DNA of 64,000 nucleotides from Symbiodinium natans (lineage: Eukaryota; Sar; Dinophyceae; Suessiales; Symbiodiniaceae): the NCBI GenBank assembly GCA_905221605.1, contig CAJNDS010002401.1, forward strand, positions 45,001 to 109,000. Direction: 5' to 3'. How positions within the stretch are numbered: position 1 is the stretch's first letter; every line of letters starts with the position of its first letter. Below are positions 52,899-63,091 of the stretch, in pieces. The notes beneath the pieces were generated by a model. The model was given only the letters and a program-made list of their open reading frames with translations, was not told where the DNA came from and ran no database searches. The position numbers were made by a program, and so were the translations under genes.

Positions 52899-53276
52899 CT
52901 TAGTTCGGGTTTAGGGTTTAGGGTTTAGGGTTTAGGGTTTAGGGTCTAGGGTTTAGGGTTTAGGGTTTACGGTTTAGGGTTTAGGGTCTAGGGTTTAGTG
53001 TTTAGGGTTTGGAAGATTGCCCGTTCTTTCTGATTGCTAAGGTTTCGGGTTTACAGGGCTTACGCTTCAGGGAGGGATGCCTACCCCGATGCAGAGAAAC
53101 GGGCACCAATGCACTCCGCTGCGGCCCTGGAATTCTCCCCTCCCCCCGATGATAAACCCGGGCCTCCCTCCCAAAAATTATATTCTCCCATGATAGTTCT
53201 ATTAGAGTATACGGGGGGATATTTCATAGTAGGGGGTAGGGCAGGGGGGTTTAGGGTTTAGGTATTAGGGCAGATC

Positions 53277-54080
53277 TTGATGGGGCCGAGGCTCCGGAAG
53301 CGTAGGAAAGCCTGCGGGGCTTGGCTCAGGAGCTGGGAATGCTTCCTTCGTAACCCTAAACCCTAAACCCCAAACCCTAAACCCTATATAAGCTTTTTCC
53401 CAGAATCTGGCGGCGCATCTCGGAAGGGGACGGAGGAGTGAGGGTTCAGGGCTCGGGATCCAGGGAGAAAACCCTAAACCCTAAACCCTAAACCCCAAAC
53501 CCTAAACCCTAAACCCTAAACCCTAAACCTTATAAACCCTAAACCCTGAACCCTAAACCCTAAAAACCCTAAACCCTAAACCCTAAACCCTTGGGTGGTG
53601 GCGGCCTCCATTCGCTGCAAGTCGTGCTCACTCTGCTCGGAGCACTCCGAGGGTAGGGCTGCCGGGTCGAGGCCGTCAAACCTTCCGAAGGGACACAGGG
53701 TTTAGGGTTTAGGGTTTAGGGTTGAGGGTTTAGGGTGTAGGGTTTAGTGTTTAGGGTGAACCTTTGCAGTGCTTTATTAGACGGTCCTCACACATTCTGT
53801 ATGGTACCTCACGTCAGCAACCCACATGAAGGGGCCCCTCACATGGAACAGACCCCCTCAATAAACTTGTTTTTTCTTGGTAGGGGGACTTTGCCATTTT
53901 AAGTGTCTCCTGACCCCCTCTAGTACCCTGCCAAGAATTAGAATCGCGACCCTAAACCCTCAACCCTGAACTCTAAACCCCAGCAGTAAGATAAGCCCCA
54001 AGAACTCTGCCAAGAAGCAGATGGCAGTCTGCCGACGCCATCTCCTGGGCCCGCACGCCCAGAAGAGCCGCAAGGTTATC
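53277..54080 (-). CDS. Gene fragment with three exons
   Basis: Exons 54080-53979 (DNLAALLGVRAQEMASADCH, LLLGRVLGAYLTAG), 53681-53589 (FDGLDPAALPSECSEQSEHD, LQRMEAATTQ) and 53345-about 53277 (KHSQLLSQAPQAFLRFRSLG). The 53589|53345 junction closes in phase; the first exon ends in phase 0, so another small exon must lie between. Donors GGG|GTTTAGAG and GG|GTTTAGGG are telomere-unit derived. The last exon may end at a GA donor. Confidence 0.68.
53877..53937. mobile_element. Short inverted-repeat element
   Basis: CTTGGTAGGGGGACTTTGCC ... CCCTGCCAAG, about 60 bp, no coding capacity. Confidence 0.6.
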
Positions 54081-54159
54081 CTAGACCCAAGAGGAGCCCG
54101 GGGAATAAAATTGGGTGCCCTTCTTAGTTGCTGAGTTCAGAAGCCCCCCAAAGATGTAC

Positions 54160-54215
54160 ACTTTCAGTTCTATAGGGAATTAGAGTATCCCAAAAAGTGT
54201 AAAGTGTACTCATTC
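54160..54215. mobile_element. Short inverted-repeat element
   Basis: GATGTACACTTTCAG ... AAAGTGTAAAGTGTACTC, with CTATAGGG/TATCCC inside. Confidence 0.55.
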
Positions 54216-54557
54216 AGCTTTTAAGTTTTGCAGGAATAAGGGCGTACTACGCGGTCCTGGTATCTACCAGCATGGGCTTACATTTTACAAGGTCTGCAGG
54301 CGCATGAAAAACAATTTGACATCCTTATTTACTTTTCAAATTTTAAGTTGGTTCAAAGAGGAAGAAACAACCAGACCGCAAAGCACGGTTAATGTTTCTC
54401 TTTTTTCCCAAACTGCTTGTTCATTTACTTCGCTCCTTAGATCGTCAGCTTAGTTCTGAGCAGCGAAGAAGGGAAAGAGAGTGAGCGACGGAAGCAAGAG
54501 GAAGGACAACTAAAAAACACGCAGGCGAATTGATAACTCCAATATCCTGTTTGTTGA

Positions 54558-55690
54558 TCAGTAGTCTTTGGTGGTCAAGGAAAGGAACTGCTTGCCGTCG
54601 CGAGGCTGCAGATCAAAGGTCCAGAAAAGATGGGGTTGTGCCTTTTGCTTTCCATCACTTGGGAACCAATCAACAAAAGGACTCATGAACTGGATGGCGC
54701 ACGACAGAAACCCCCAAGAAACTGTTATCTTTAGAGCTTAGGGGATAGGATTAGGGGGACCCTAGGGGATATAGACCCTCTGACTAAAGTCCCTGTTTAA
54801 GAGAGCCAGAAGAGGGTTGAGAAGGGGTTCCCTTTTCAGGGTCCCTTTTATCTTACCTTTCGGAGAGCTCTTGTGAGTGCATCTTTGGCTTCCTGGGTTG
54901 GGTTTACCCCCGAACCCGAACCCTCAAACCCTCAAGTGGGGGGTCTGAACCCCAGTAACCGAGGAATCGAAAGAGGGAGATCCGTTGTGTAAAATTAGGG
55001 GAATCTAGGCCCCTCATAGGGGGAAGAAGGGTTCAAGGCCCCCCACTCTTAGGGAAGTTACATGGTCCCTTCGTATGGGTCCTTGAAAGGGGACCCCTTA
55101 TATACGCCATACAACGCAAGGGCCCATGAAACTGCCCTCAGACCAAAGCTCTCGAAGTGCACTTATTTACTCCAACAAGGGAGAGGTATCGTGCTAGGGG
55201 GCCTTAGCCCTTGGGTTTCAGTTTAGGGTTTAGGGTGTAGGTGTAGGGTCTAAGGTTTGGGGCACCCGCTATATCATAAACTTACCTTTCAGGGAACTCT
55301 GATTTGATAACGGCCTGCACATGACGATGGTGGCGTGATCTCTACGGTCTTTCCTATCCCTAAACCCTAAACCCTAAACCCCAAACCCCAAACCCTAAAC
55401 TTTAAACCCTATCCCCAAAGTCCCAAACTCAAGCCTGAGACCCAACGCTGCCTGGTTGTTGGGAATACAAAATGCAGAGATGAAACTCACTACCAAACTC
55501 AACCTCGCGCCGTAAGCCTTCAACCCTAAACTCTAAGACACACCCTAGTTTGAAGCCTACACCTTATTACAGCTTCCTTGAACCTGAAACTCACAGAGTT
55601 CAGGGTTTAGGGTTTAGGCACTACCGGTGCGGGCCGTGTCTCGTCGATCACCGGCTGGATGTTATCCAGGTAGTGCGAGACCAGCCCTTG
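54558..55690 (-). CDS. C-terminal part of a gene, three exons
   Basis: Exons 55690-55625 (QGLVSHYLDNIQPVIDETRP, AP), 54892-54857 (EAKDALTRALRK) and 54728-54558 (ITVSWGFLSCAIQFMSPFVD, WFPSDGKQKAQPHLFWTFDL, QPRDGKQFLSLTTKDY, stop TGA) are all phase 0. Splice sites are near consensus: CCG|GTAGTG, CCCAG|GAA, AAG|GTAAGA. The last intron contains inverted-repeat sequence, and AAGATAA occurs at both of its ends. The C-terminal sequence is aromatic-rich and confidently coding. Family not recognised. Confidence 0.8.
54956..55185 (+). CDS. Possible nested two-exon fragment
   Basis: 54956-54988 (TEESKEGDPL) and 55142-55185 (QSSRSALIYSNKGE) join in phase across an intron ending CTGCCCTCAG, the end of the element at 55048-55141. 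It lies inside an intron of the opposite-strand model, so one of the two may be wrong. Confidence 0.4.
55048..55141. mobile_element. Inverted-repeat element, CTTAGGG(T/A)AGTTACATGG family
   Basis: CTTAGGGAAGTTACATGG ... CCATGAAACTGCCCTCAG. Its 3' end supplies the AG acceptor of the candidate exon at 55142. Confidence 0.75.
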
Positions 55691-56339
55691 CTGGGGTTGG
55701 TTTCCAAACTCGGGTCTCTATCTAGATACGTCTCACAATCTAGGAGTACTTGTCAGCAACAGGTAGGCGGGTTTAAGGGAGAACTGCTACAGGAAGGGAG
55801 AGGCACGTAAACCATGCCATGAGCCCACAATGGGTCCTTGACGCTCTTCTCAAACTCCGAACTCTACGCCATCCCTGTGAGAAACAGAAGGGCCCATGCA
55901 GAAGTTCGCTCAGCCCATCCTAAACCCTCAGCCCTAAGCCCTACGCCCTAAGCCCTAAACCCTACACCCTAAACCCTAACCTGCAAGAAAGGCGCGTGAC
56001 ATGGCCGTCTCTGTAGCTTGCCCTGCCGCGCTGCCCGTGCTGAAGGTGGCGGACATCACAGCAGGTTGGATTGGATTTAACCCGCCTGACCTTGTAGATC
56101 CTAAAACCCTAAACCCTAAACTCTAAACCCTAAACTCTAAACCCTAAACTCTAAACCCTAAAAGTCCTTGAAGTGCTTGAAGGTCCAGGTCAGGGTTACA
56201 GAGGCGAGCTAAGGAGATGGAGTTCGTGTGCAGCGTCGAAAGGGTTTGGGGTCTAGTGTTGGGAGTTCAGGGTCTGGGGTTCAGGGTTCTGCGTTTGGTG
56301 CTTGACGCTTGGGTTCGGGGGTCTGGGGCTTTAGGCTTG

Positions 56340-56432
56340 GAGACTCTTGGAGATTGCAGTTCCCCAAACCCTAAACCCTAAACCCTAAACCCTAAACCCT
56401 AAACCCTAAACCCTAAACCCTAAACCCTAACA
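56340..56432. repeat. Pure CCCTAAA array
   Basis: About ten units, next to the donor side of the exon at 56450. Confidence 0.95.
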
Positions 56433-56449
56433 CCTAGACTCGTAAGAAC

Positions 56450-56601
56450 CTGCATCTCTTCTACTATCCCAAAACCTTCCTCACCTCCCTGACCAGAATG
56501 ACTTGGGTAACCCTTAAAACGAAGAACTACAGGAGGGGGAACGACCGCAACGCCTGTTTCGGAGCTTTCGCGGTTGTCGACAAGAGCTCCGTGGACCTCG
56601 T
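56450..56601 (-). CDS. Exon resembling a PDI-type thioredoxin-like domain
   Basis: Fifty codons after a textbook acceptor (TTTCTTCTCTGTGGGCTCAG): EVHGALVDNRESSETGVAVV, PPPVVLRFKGYPSHSGQGGE and EGFGIVEEMQ, ending CAG|GTTCTTACG. The order (hydrophobic strand, PPPVVLRFK, then an acidic loop) is like the catalytically inactive b-type thioredoxin fold of protein disulfide isomerases, which act in the ER. An upstream block at 56852-56775 (LRDAASISEPRAF) fits the preceding helix of the same fold. No CxxC motif is in this piece. Confidence 0.62.
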
Positions 56602-56864
56602 CTGAGCCCACAGAGAAGAAACCCTAAACCCTAAACCCCAAACCCTAAACCCTAAGCCCGAATCCTAAACCCCAAATAACCCCTAAACCCCAGGCCCGAG
56701 TCCTAAACCCCAAACCCTGATCCCTAAGCCCGAATCCTAAACCCTAAATAACCCTAAAACCCGAACCCGAAATCCGACGGGAGCAGGATCGCCGCGTCTT
56801 GGGATCAAGAAGTTGAAAGCTCTCGGCTCAGAGATGCTCGCTGCGTCTCTCAGCTTTCAAAGTA

Positions 56865-56985
56865 CTTGGTCGCCCAGTAACCAGCTGACAACAAGGGTGC
56901 CCCTTTTTTGGAGGGTTGGTTATACTCTTTTTTAGGCAGCCTAGAACCAAAGAAAGAAGCAAAAGGGTCCCACTGGGCTACCAAG
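56865..56985. mobile_element. Inverted-repeat element with AGTA target duplication
   Basis: CTTGGTCGCCCAGT ... ACTGGGCTACCAAG, flanked by AGTA at 56861-56864 and 56986-56989. Same family as 41702-41812. Confidence 0.85.
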
Positions 56986-57252
56986 AGTAAGCACATAGCA
57001 ACTTAGGAGTTGCAAGTTAGGTTCATGCTGGGTTTCGGGTTTGGGGCTTAGGCTGTGTGATTGGGAGTTTAGGGAACTGGTGCGGCTCGTGCCAAAGGCG
57101 GGTTTGGGGGTCGGTCGGGTTGTTTTGTAACAAGGGTTGCTAGGTACCCAGACAAGGTCACTAGTTCTTAGTACAGAAACCCTTTTTTTCCACTTGTGAA
57201 AGAAAATCCATGTGTCTCTAAGATTTTGTTCACTCACTGAAGCAATCTTCAG

Positions 57253-57874
57253 CGGCCAAGAGAAGCTTCTCAGGCGTGTGCCGCCGAAAAATCCGCCGCT
57301 GTACCGTCGCTCAGGCTCCCTGGATCACAAGAAGCACATGTGGTTCGGCTTGGAATCGAACAAATTTTGGTGGAACCATCCCAATGATGTTGGCGATTTG
57401 ATCATGACTTCTGGGGATAAGGTGGGTGTGGGGAACATAGAGATTAACCCTAAACCCTACACCATACACCCTACACCCTAAACCCTAAACCCTAAACCCT
57501 AAACCCTAAACCCTAAACCCTAAACCCTAAACTCTTACATGGCCTAATTCATGCCAGCAGGGCAGGTTGCAGAAGGAAGCTTTGCAACACAATTCCTGGT
57601 GCCGGAACTCGCCGTCTAAACGCCGCGCGAAAGCATTGAGGTCCAGATTTCTATGGGTAGTTACATGGTCCCGTAGTATGGGCCTCTTAAGTACCCATAG
57701 AAATACCCTTAGAAGAGTGGCAGTTCAGGAATGAGGCAAGATTGGCAATTCAGGAATGAGGCGTCCCTCGCATGCCCATCCCAACATGAGACTCGCATTG
57801 AATCACGGGGTAATCGTCAGAAACCCGACGCTTCCCCAAAGTGGAGGAAGGGATCCCTTTCGAACACCCCTTAA
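57253..57874 (+). CDS. C-terminal part of a gene, three exons
   Basis: Exons 57253-57421 (GQEKLLRRVPPKNPPLYRRS, GSLDHKKHMWFGLESNKFWW, NHPNDVGDLIMTSGDK), 57558-57640 (QGRLQKEALQHNSWCRNSPS, KRRAKAL) and 57754-57874 (NEASLACPSQHETRIESRGN, RQKPDASPKWRKGSLSNTP, stop TAA). Sites: ATCTTCAG, AAG|GTGGGT, TGCCAG, AG|GTCCAG, AATTCAG; all phases close. Intron 1 holds a CCCTAAA array; intron 2 contains a short inverted-repeat element and a 25-bp direct repeat of its acceptor region. Basic, tryptophan-rich; family not recognised. Confidence 0.82.
57647..57712. mobile_element. Inverted-repeat element inside intron 2
   Basis: TCTATGGGTAGTTACATGG ... CCATAGAAATACCCTTAG. Family of 3106-3199. Confidence 0.75.
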
Positions 57875-58075
57875 GGGGCTTAATCGATGGCTTTAATATA
57901 GGGGCCTTAATAATTAACTGCAGGGTTTACACGCTTGTTGCTTCTGCACTTATAGCTACGTGTATCTACATGTACTCATCATGAGATGAAGTGCCTTGAA
58001 CCCCTTTCCCCCTAAGCCCTAAACCCTAAACCCTAAGCCCTTGGTCCAACAACCCTGAAGCCCAAAGAGCCCCAG

Positions 58076-58262
58076 CTTTGCTCCATATGAGTGCGACCCG
58101 CGGGAGCGGGTTTAGGGTTTAGGGTTTAGGGTTTAGGGTTTAGGGTTTAGGGTTTAGGGTTTAGGGTTTAGGGTTTAGGGTTTAGGGTTTAGGATCATGC
58201 CTTGGCTAGAAGACTTTGAAGACCTCAACCAAGAGGAGCGAGGCCTCAGTCTTCCAACGGGC
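58076..58262 (+). CDS. Two exons separated by a purely telomeric intron
   Basis: Exon 58076-58109 (LLHMSATRGS) ends GCGG|GTTTAGGG. Exon 58193-about 58262 (IMPWLEDFEDLNQEERGLSL, PTG) begins after TTTAG. The phases agree. The second exon is strongly acidic and protein-like. Its antisense frame is less convincing. Confidence 0.6.
58110..58192 (+). repeat. TTTAGGG array forming a whole intron
   Basis: 83 bp consisting only of the repeat: begins GTTTAGGG at the exon end and finishes TTTAG at the next exon, giving GT and AG ends. Confidence 0.8.
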
Positions 58263-58914
58263 TTAGGCATTGAGTGCTTTAGGGTTTAAGGGTTTATACC
58301 CATCTCTATGTCTAGTTTAAAGTGTAAGATAACTCCCTTGATTCGTGGGTATACCCACGTCTATGCTAGTTTAAGATACTCCCGTCGATTCGTGGGGATC
58401 GGCATTGGGGTTCGAAAAGACGCTTACTGGCTGAGTAAGGCTTAACAACCATCGGAATTCTAAGGGAGTTTGTGGGACCTCCCCCCCTCCCCCCAAAAGG
58501 TTGAAGTTTACCAAACCCCAAACCCTAAACCCTAGACCCTAAACCCTCAACCCTCAACCCTTAGAGGTCTGGGATTCAGGGGAAGTTTGGGGTTCAGGGC
58601 ATTGGGTTTGGGAGTTTTGAGCCCGAAGCACAAGTTTGCGGGGTTTGCATGAATTCTAGGCTTCTCGAGGGCTTACGAGGGCCTCGGAAATGGTTGAGCG
58701 CGTGCTTGTGTAAGACTTAGGTTTGCGTACCTTAAAGCCCTGTGAAGAAGTTTTCTTCAGTATGATCCTCTTCTATTCGAAGGGAAATATGTAACATCCC
58801 AAGGGCCTTCCCTAAACCCTAACTCCTTAACTCCTAAACCCTAAACCCTAAACCTCAAACCTCAAACCCAAAACCCAAAACCCAAAACCTCAAACCTCAA
58901 ACCCTAAATGGGAT

Positions 58915-59013
58915 TTTGGAGGATTTAGGGGGCACTGCCCAGGCCCCGAGCCACGCTGCCCAGGAAGCTGCCGCTTTGCACCGCAAAGCCAGCGGCCCAG
59001 TAGCCTCGGAAGA
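58915..59013 (-). CDS. Probable exon, Gly-rich hydrophobic
   Basis: LVFRGYWAAGFAVQSGSFLG then SVARGLGSAP and TAA. Acceptor probably CCGAG near 58999. The composition suggests a membrane-packing glycine zipper. Confidence 0.6.
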
Positions 59014-59147
59014 CAAGGGTTTAGGGTTTAGGTTTTAGGGTTTAGGGTTTAGGGTTTAGGGTTTTGGGATCTGTAGATGCTACAACTTGAACCCCCAAAC
59101 CCTGGCGACGGCGAAGCCCTAGAACCCTTGATCCCTAAACCCTATAC

Positions 59148-59273
59148 CACAGCAACTTGTTCCCGTTTTGGAAGCCAGGAAACCCAAATTCAAAGTAACA
59201 GGTCTCGCCAGACCCGAATCGGAAACAGTTGTCAGCTTTCTTGGTGTCAAGGAACTTGAAGAACAGTTTGGAG
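59148..59273 (-). CDS. Probable exon, aromatic-rich
   Basis: Forty-one codons between ATCCTGAG and TG|GTATAGG: SKLFFKFLDTKKADNCFRFG, SGETCYFEFGFPGFQNGNKL, L. Very protein-like. Confidence 0.72.
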
Positions 59274-59412
59274 CTCAGGATTTGAGGTTTGGGGTTTGCC
59301 CCCCCTCCCCCCCCCCCCCCCCCTCCCCAACCCCTCGACGCCTTCAGACGCCGAGACCTTAAGCCCCAAATGCTCAAAACCCCTGGGCCCTCAACCTACT
59401 TCAACCCTAAAC

Positions 59413-59523
59413 CTGCAGGCTCAACGCCCTTTGAGGGCCTACTGGCGGGTTCACGTGCATCGGTAGCCTTCTAAGCAGGGTTCGAAGCATCAGGGCATCT
59501 GGCACCTTGTGGAGATGCACGCC
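59413..59523 (-). CDS. Probable exon, protein unidentified
   Basis: Thirty-seven codons in phase 0: GVHLHKVPDALMLRTLLRRL, PMHVNPPVGPQRALSLQ, ending CAG|GTTTAGGG (telomere-unit donor). Confidence 0.7.
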
Positions 59524-59572
59524 CTCCCCAACAAGCACCACAGCCCCAGGGTTTGGGTTTGGGGTTAAGGGC

Positions 59573-59747
59573 TCAGAATTTCGGCACCCTTCCTTCGTGG
59601 AGTTGCGTGTGTTGGCTTCCGCTGCTCTTCCCGACTCTTGCAAGCACAGGCCTAAGCCTCCCAGGACCAACCCCAATGACCAGAGCCGCTTTACTCAGTC
59701 CCAACACCCATAGTTTGTTCTTGATACTTTCATCTGTAAGGGTTATA
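59573..59747 (-). CDS. Probable coding block, one or two exons
   Basis: After CCCTTACAG: ESIKNKLWVLGLSKAALVIG then, in the same frame, RLRPVLARVGKSSGSQHTQL. Another frame (CLQESGRAAEANTRNSTKEG) may be used in the second half after a GCTTAG acceptor. Confidence 0.6.
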
Positions 59748-59889
59748 CGATAGAACCCCATAAAGTGCCAGGACTGCGGAAAAGAAGCCCTTAACCTCCT
59801 TAACCTGGCACCCTAAACAATAAGCCCCAAAAGCCGTGTGCCCAAACCCTAAGCCCTAAGCCCTACACCGTAAACCCTAAACCCTAAAC

Positions 59890-59953
59890 CCCGAGGCCCG
59901 CGCGGTACTCGGCGCTGGCTGTGTTGCCGGAGGCGTCCTCCCATGGGCGTGGG
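59890..59953 (-). CDS. Probable exon with telomere-unit donor
   Basis: Twenty-one codons PRPWEDASGNTASAEYRAGL, G between AATGAAG and GGG|GTTTAGGG. Confidence 0.62.
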
Positions 59954-60096
59954 CTTCATTGAGCCTAAACCCTAAACCCTAAACCCTAAACCCTAAACCC
60001 TAAACTCTAAACCCTAAACCCTAAACCCTAAACCTCGGTCTAGGACTTATGGCACTGATTAGCCTAACGGCTAAAGGCAGAAACCGCACCTCAAAC

Positions 60097-60144
60097 CTCT
60101 TTAGGCTGGATTTGGGGGCCATCTGGAGTCAGGATGGCCACAGA
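60097..60144 (-). CDS. Probable exon, protein unidentified
   Basis: Sixteen codons SVAILTPDGPQIQPKE between GTTGCTCAG and GAG|GTTTGAG; phase 0. Confidence 0.55.
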
Positions 60145-60559
60145 CTGAGCAACTCGCAGGCCCCAACCCCCAAATCCTAAGCCCCAAGCTCCAAAATTAG
60201 GGTTTAGGGTTTAGGGTTTAGGGTTTAGGGTCAGCTCTAAACCCCCAAATCCTAAGCCCTACGACTCCTCAACTGAGGCGTCAACGAATTCTGGCTGTGG
60301 GGCCCCTACAGTCCGACCATACCTCTCAACAACACCCCCCCCTCCCCCCCTCCCCCCCCGCCGCCGCCCAATAAAAAGCGACAGAAAACAGACACTCTCG
60401 AACGCCCAAAACGAACCTGTATTACTGGAGTTCCTAGAAAACTTCAAAGGTTCATACCCTAAACCCTAAACCCTACCTAAACCCTAAACTTTCTCCGGCT
60501 CAAGAGGCCAACTGGCACTGCCATCCCAAAACCCCAACTCTAAACCCGGATGCCCCTTC

Positions 60560-61100
60560 GTCTTTGCGCATCGGAATCACGGTTCGGGGTGCAACGTTGA
60601 GAGTTCTTGAAGGCTTTGCGAATCAGAGTCATACGAGCTTTCAAGCGCATTTGGGATTCGAGTGTAGAAACTTTACTGCGGCTGGTGGGTCACGAGGGCT
60701 CGCGGGTTGGCAAGAAGCGCGGCCGCAAGGGCCACAGCAGCGACTTTTCTGCGGCTACGCGTGCAACGACAAAAAAGCTGCGCCGGGTATAACCTTACTT
60801 TACTTCGAATAGGAAAAATATAGACCAAGAATACACATGACAGTTCGCAACTTGCCAACAGAAACACGTAATGGCATAATCGCCCCGAGGCGGCAGGTTG
60901 GGAGGCCACTTTTTGCTGGTCGCAGTCGTAAGTGTACGTTCGCACAGGAGCTGGGCATGTGTCTGATTGCAGCTGCATCGCAGATTTAGGGGGTTGCAGG
61001 TGGATTCTGGACTCGACCGTGCGAAGCCTCAACCCTATAAACCCTATGAACCCTATAAGCCCTATGAATCCGATAAACCCTGAAAACTCCATAAGCCTGA
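60560..61100. other. Conflicting ORFs on both strands
   Basis: Minus frame with SAMQLQSDTCPAPVRTYTYD and plus frame with EGSRVGKKRGRKGHSSDFSA are both protein-like; neither has decisive splice sites. A CCCTATAAG-type degenerate array follows at 61030-61150. Confidence 0.4.
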
Positions 61101-61432
61101 TAAGCCCTACAAGCCCTATAAGCCCTATAAACCCTATAACCCCCCCCCCCCCGCCCTAAATCCTACTGGGTATGGGAGTGGGGCTTTTTGCGTAGGGATC
61201 AGGGTCTGTCACACTGTCAGTTTTCTGTTGCCCTCTCTGGTTCGTTCCTCCTCCCTCGCCTCACTCCATCCATGAGGTTAGGGCAGCACCCGACTCTGCG
61301 TGGTACATCCAGTTTTCAAAAGTCTGCCGGAAAAGTGGAAACTCCCTCCGTCTCACACTTTCCCTCCACCTCTCTCCTGAACCCTTTATGTCAATCGCCA
61401 TGAAGGAAGGCCCTGCAGCCTAATCCTTAAAC

Positions 61433-61560
61433 ATGCAACTGCAGCTGGCAAGCAGGATGCCTCAGCAAGAATTGGCACATGCATCTTACAGGGCCCAATC
61501 TGCTTTGCTACGGCAGGAGCTCCTCATGGCCTATGTCTCATGCGTTCCCCTACTACCCCA
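61433..61560 (+). CDS. Possible exon
   Basis: MQLQLASRMPQQELAHASYR then AQSALLRQELLMAYVSC. Ordinary composition, ATG present, no splice evidence. Confidence 0.42.
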
Positions 61561-61862
61561 CTCTATAATACCCCTTCTAGGTTCCCGCCCCCCGCCCATA
61601 TTAAGGTTATTTAACGGGGGGACCTAGGGGGTTAGTATAAAGGGGGGGGGGGGGGTAGTAGGGAAACCCACGAATGTTCCTTAGTAGAGGGGGCCCATGT
61701 TTGCCTAATGAGCTCTACAATGGGAACCCAACCTGAACTGCCAAAAGGGAACAATAACTGCCGGACATCCTAGTAGGGGTTCTTCCAAACAACATAGGTG
61801 CCCTTGGGAATCCAAAGCCCTAATTTGGGCCTTACAGCGCCGAAGCATCTAAATGAAGGCCC

Positions 61863-61944
61863 CTAAACCCTAAACCCTAAACCCTAAACCCTAAACCCTA
61901 AACCCTAAACCCTAAACCCTAAACCCTAAACCCTAAACCTAAAC
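61863..61944. repeat. Pure CCCTAAA array
   Basis: About eleven units. Confidence 0.96.
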
Positions 61945-62134
61945 CCTTAGCCCCTAAGGCCGCCCCAACAGCCTAAATCCTGTCGGTCCCACAAAACCTA
62001 GAGAGTAGAATCTTCTTAGTCCCTTAGTGTATGGGCCCTTTCAAGGGGGCCCCTTGTATATTCGTTGGGCCCTTTAAAGGGGACCACTTGTATACCCCGT
62101 ATATACCCTCATCAAGGGACCTAGTCGAGAGCCG

Positions 62135-62236
62135 TGAGGGTTTAGGGTTTAGGGTTTAGGGTTTAGGGTTTAGGGTTTAGGGTTTAGGGTTTGGGGTTTA
62201 GGGTTTAGGGTTTAGGGTTTAGGGTTTAGGGTTTAC
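62135..62236. repeat. TTTAGGG array
   Basis: About fourteen units with one GGGTTTG variant. Confidence 0.96.
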
Positions 62237-62441
62237 GGTCTTGAAAAATTGCCCGTAGACTCTGGGAGCCCCTGCCGTAGGACCCTCTCGACTGGGTGCT
62301 GGGTTTGTCGTTTAGAGTTTACGCAATTTTCGCCGGAGGCTAAGCCCTAACCCCTGAGCTACTAAACCCTGACCCCTAAACCCTAAACCCGAAACTGTAA
62401 ACCCTAAGCCCTAAACCAAACCCTAAACCAGGCTCAGTCAC

Positions 62442-62526
62442 TCTGAGACCCCGAGGAGGACTCGTCCTGCGGTGCTTCCCAGGGCTTCGAGCAAGGGATT
62501 TATCCTTAACTTGCGGCTTCCTGGGT
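62442..62526 (+). CDS. Possible exon (frame ambiguous)
   Basis: Plus frame PEEDSSCGASQGFEQG after CACTCTGAG; the minus strand is also open (LLEALGSTAGRVLLG). Confidence 0.38.
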
Positions 62527-62714
62527 TTAATTAAGGTTTAAGGTTAAAGGTTTAGGGTTTAGGGGGTTGGGGGTTAGGGCAGTTAGGGGTTAGGATAACA
62601 AACCTTAGTCATCACCCTGCGGAAACAACTACCCATGAACCTTCAAGTATAGTGGTTTAGGGTCTACGGATATGAGGTTCAGGGTGGTTTCGGGCTCTCA
62701 GCTTCACCTTTCAG

Positions 62715-62879
62715 GCACAGCACCCTTCGACTTTCTTGGGATCTCCAATGTCATGTGTGTTCATGTCTGAAAGCTCCGGTTACCACAAGACGCAATTTAG
62801 ATCAAGACCTGAACTTGCCCACGCCTCACCCATTTCGCCAATGATGCCAGCTGCGCCCCCGCCAACAATGCCTCGATAG
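62715..62879 (+). CDS. Probable C-terminal exon, protein unidentified
   Basis: After CACCTTTCAG, 54 codons to TAG: AQHPSTFLGSPMSCVFMSES, SGYHKTQFRSRPELAHASPI, SPMMPAAPPPTMPR. Phase 0 entry; Met/Pro-rich tail looks like a genuine C terminus. Confidence 0.65.
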   Translation, partial: AQHPSTFLGSPMSCVFMSESSGYHKTQFRSRPELAHASPISPMMPAAPPPTMPR

Positions 62880-62999
62880 CTGCAGAGATTCTTTGCATTT
62901 CTGTGCACCCTAAACCCTAAACCCTAAAACCCAAACCCTAAAGCCTAAACCCAAAACCCTAGACCCTAAACCCTTCCTAGCGCTTAAGCCCAAACTCAG

Positions 63000-63091
63000 C
63001 CCACGAGTGCATCGCACCCTTGGACAGCCAATGCCTATGCAAGTGGGCACGAGAATTGCGATGCGATGCTGAAGACCACCTAGAATTCTGA
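63000..63091 (+). CDS. Probable C-terminal exon, Cys-containing
   Basis: After CAAACTCAG: HECIAPLDSQCLCKWARELR then CDAEDHLEF and TGA. Four cysteines in 20 residues. Confidence 0.58.

Noticed and set aside
55985-56090. Plus-strand exon candidate MAVSVACPAALPVLKVADIT
   Set aside because: The antisense frame is equally good and splice signals do not decide; left unannotated.
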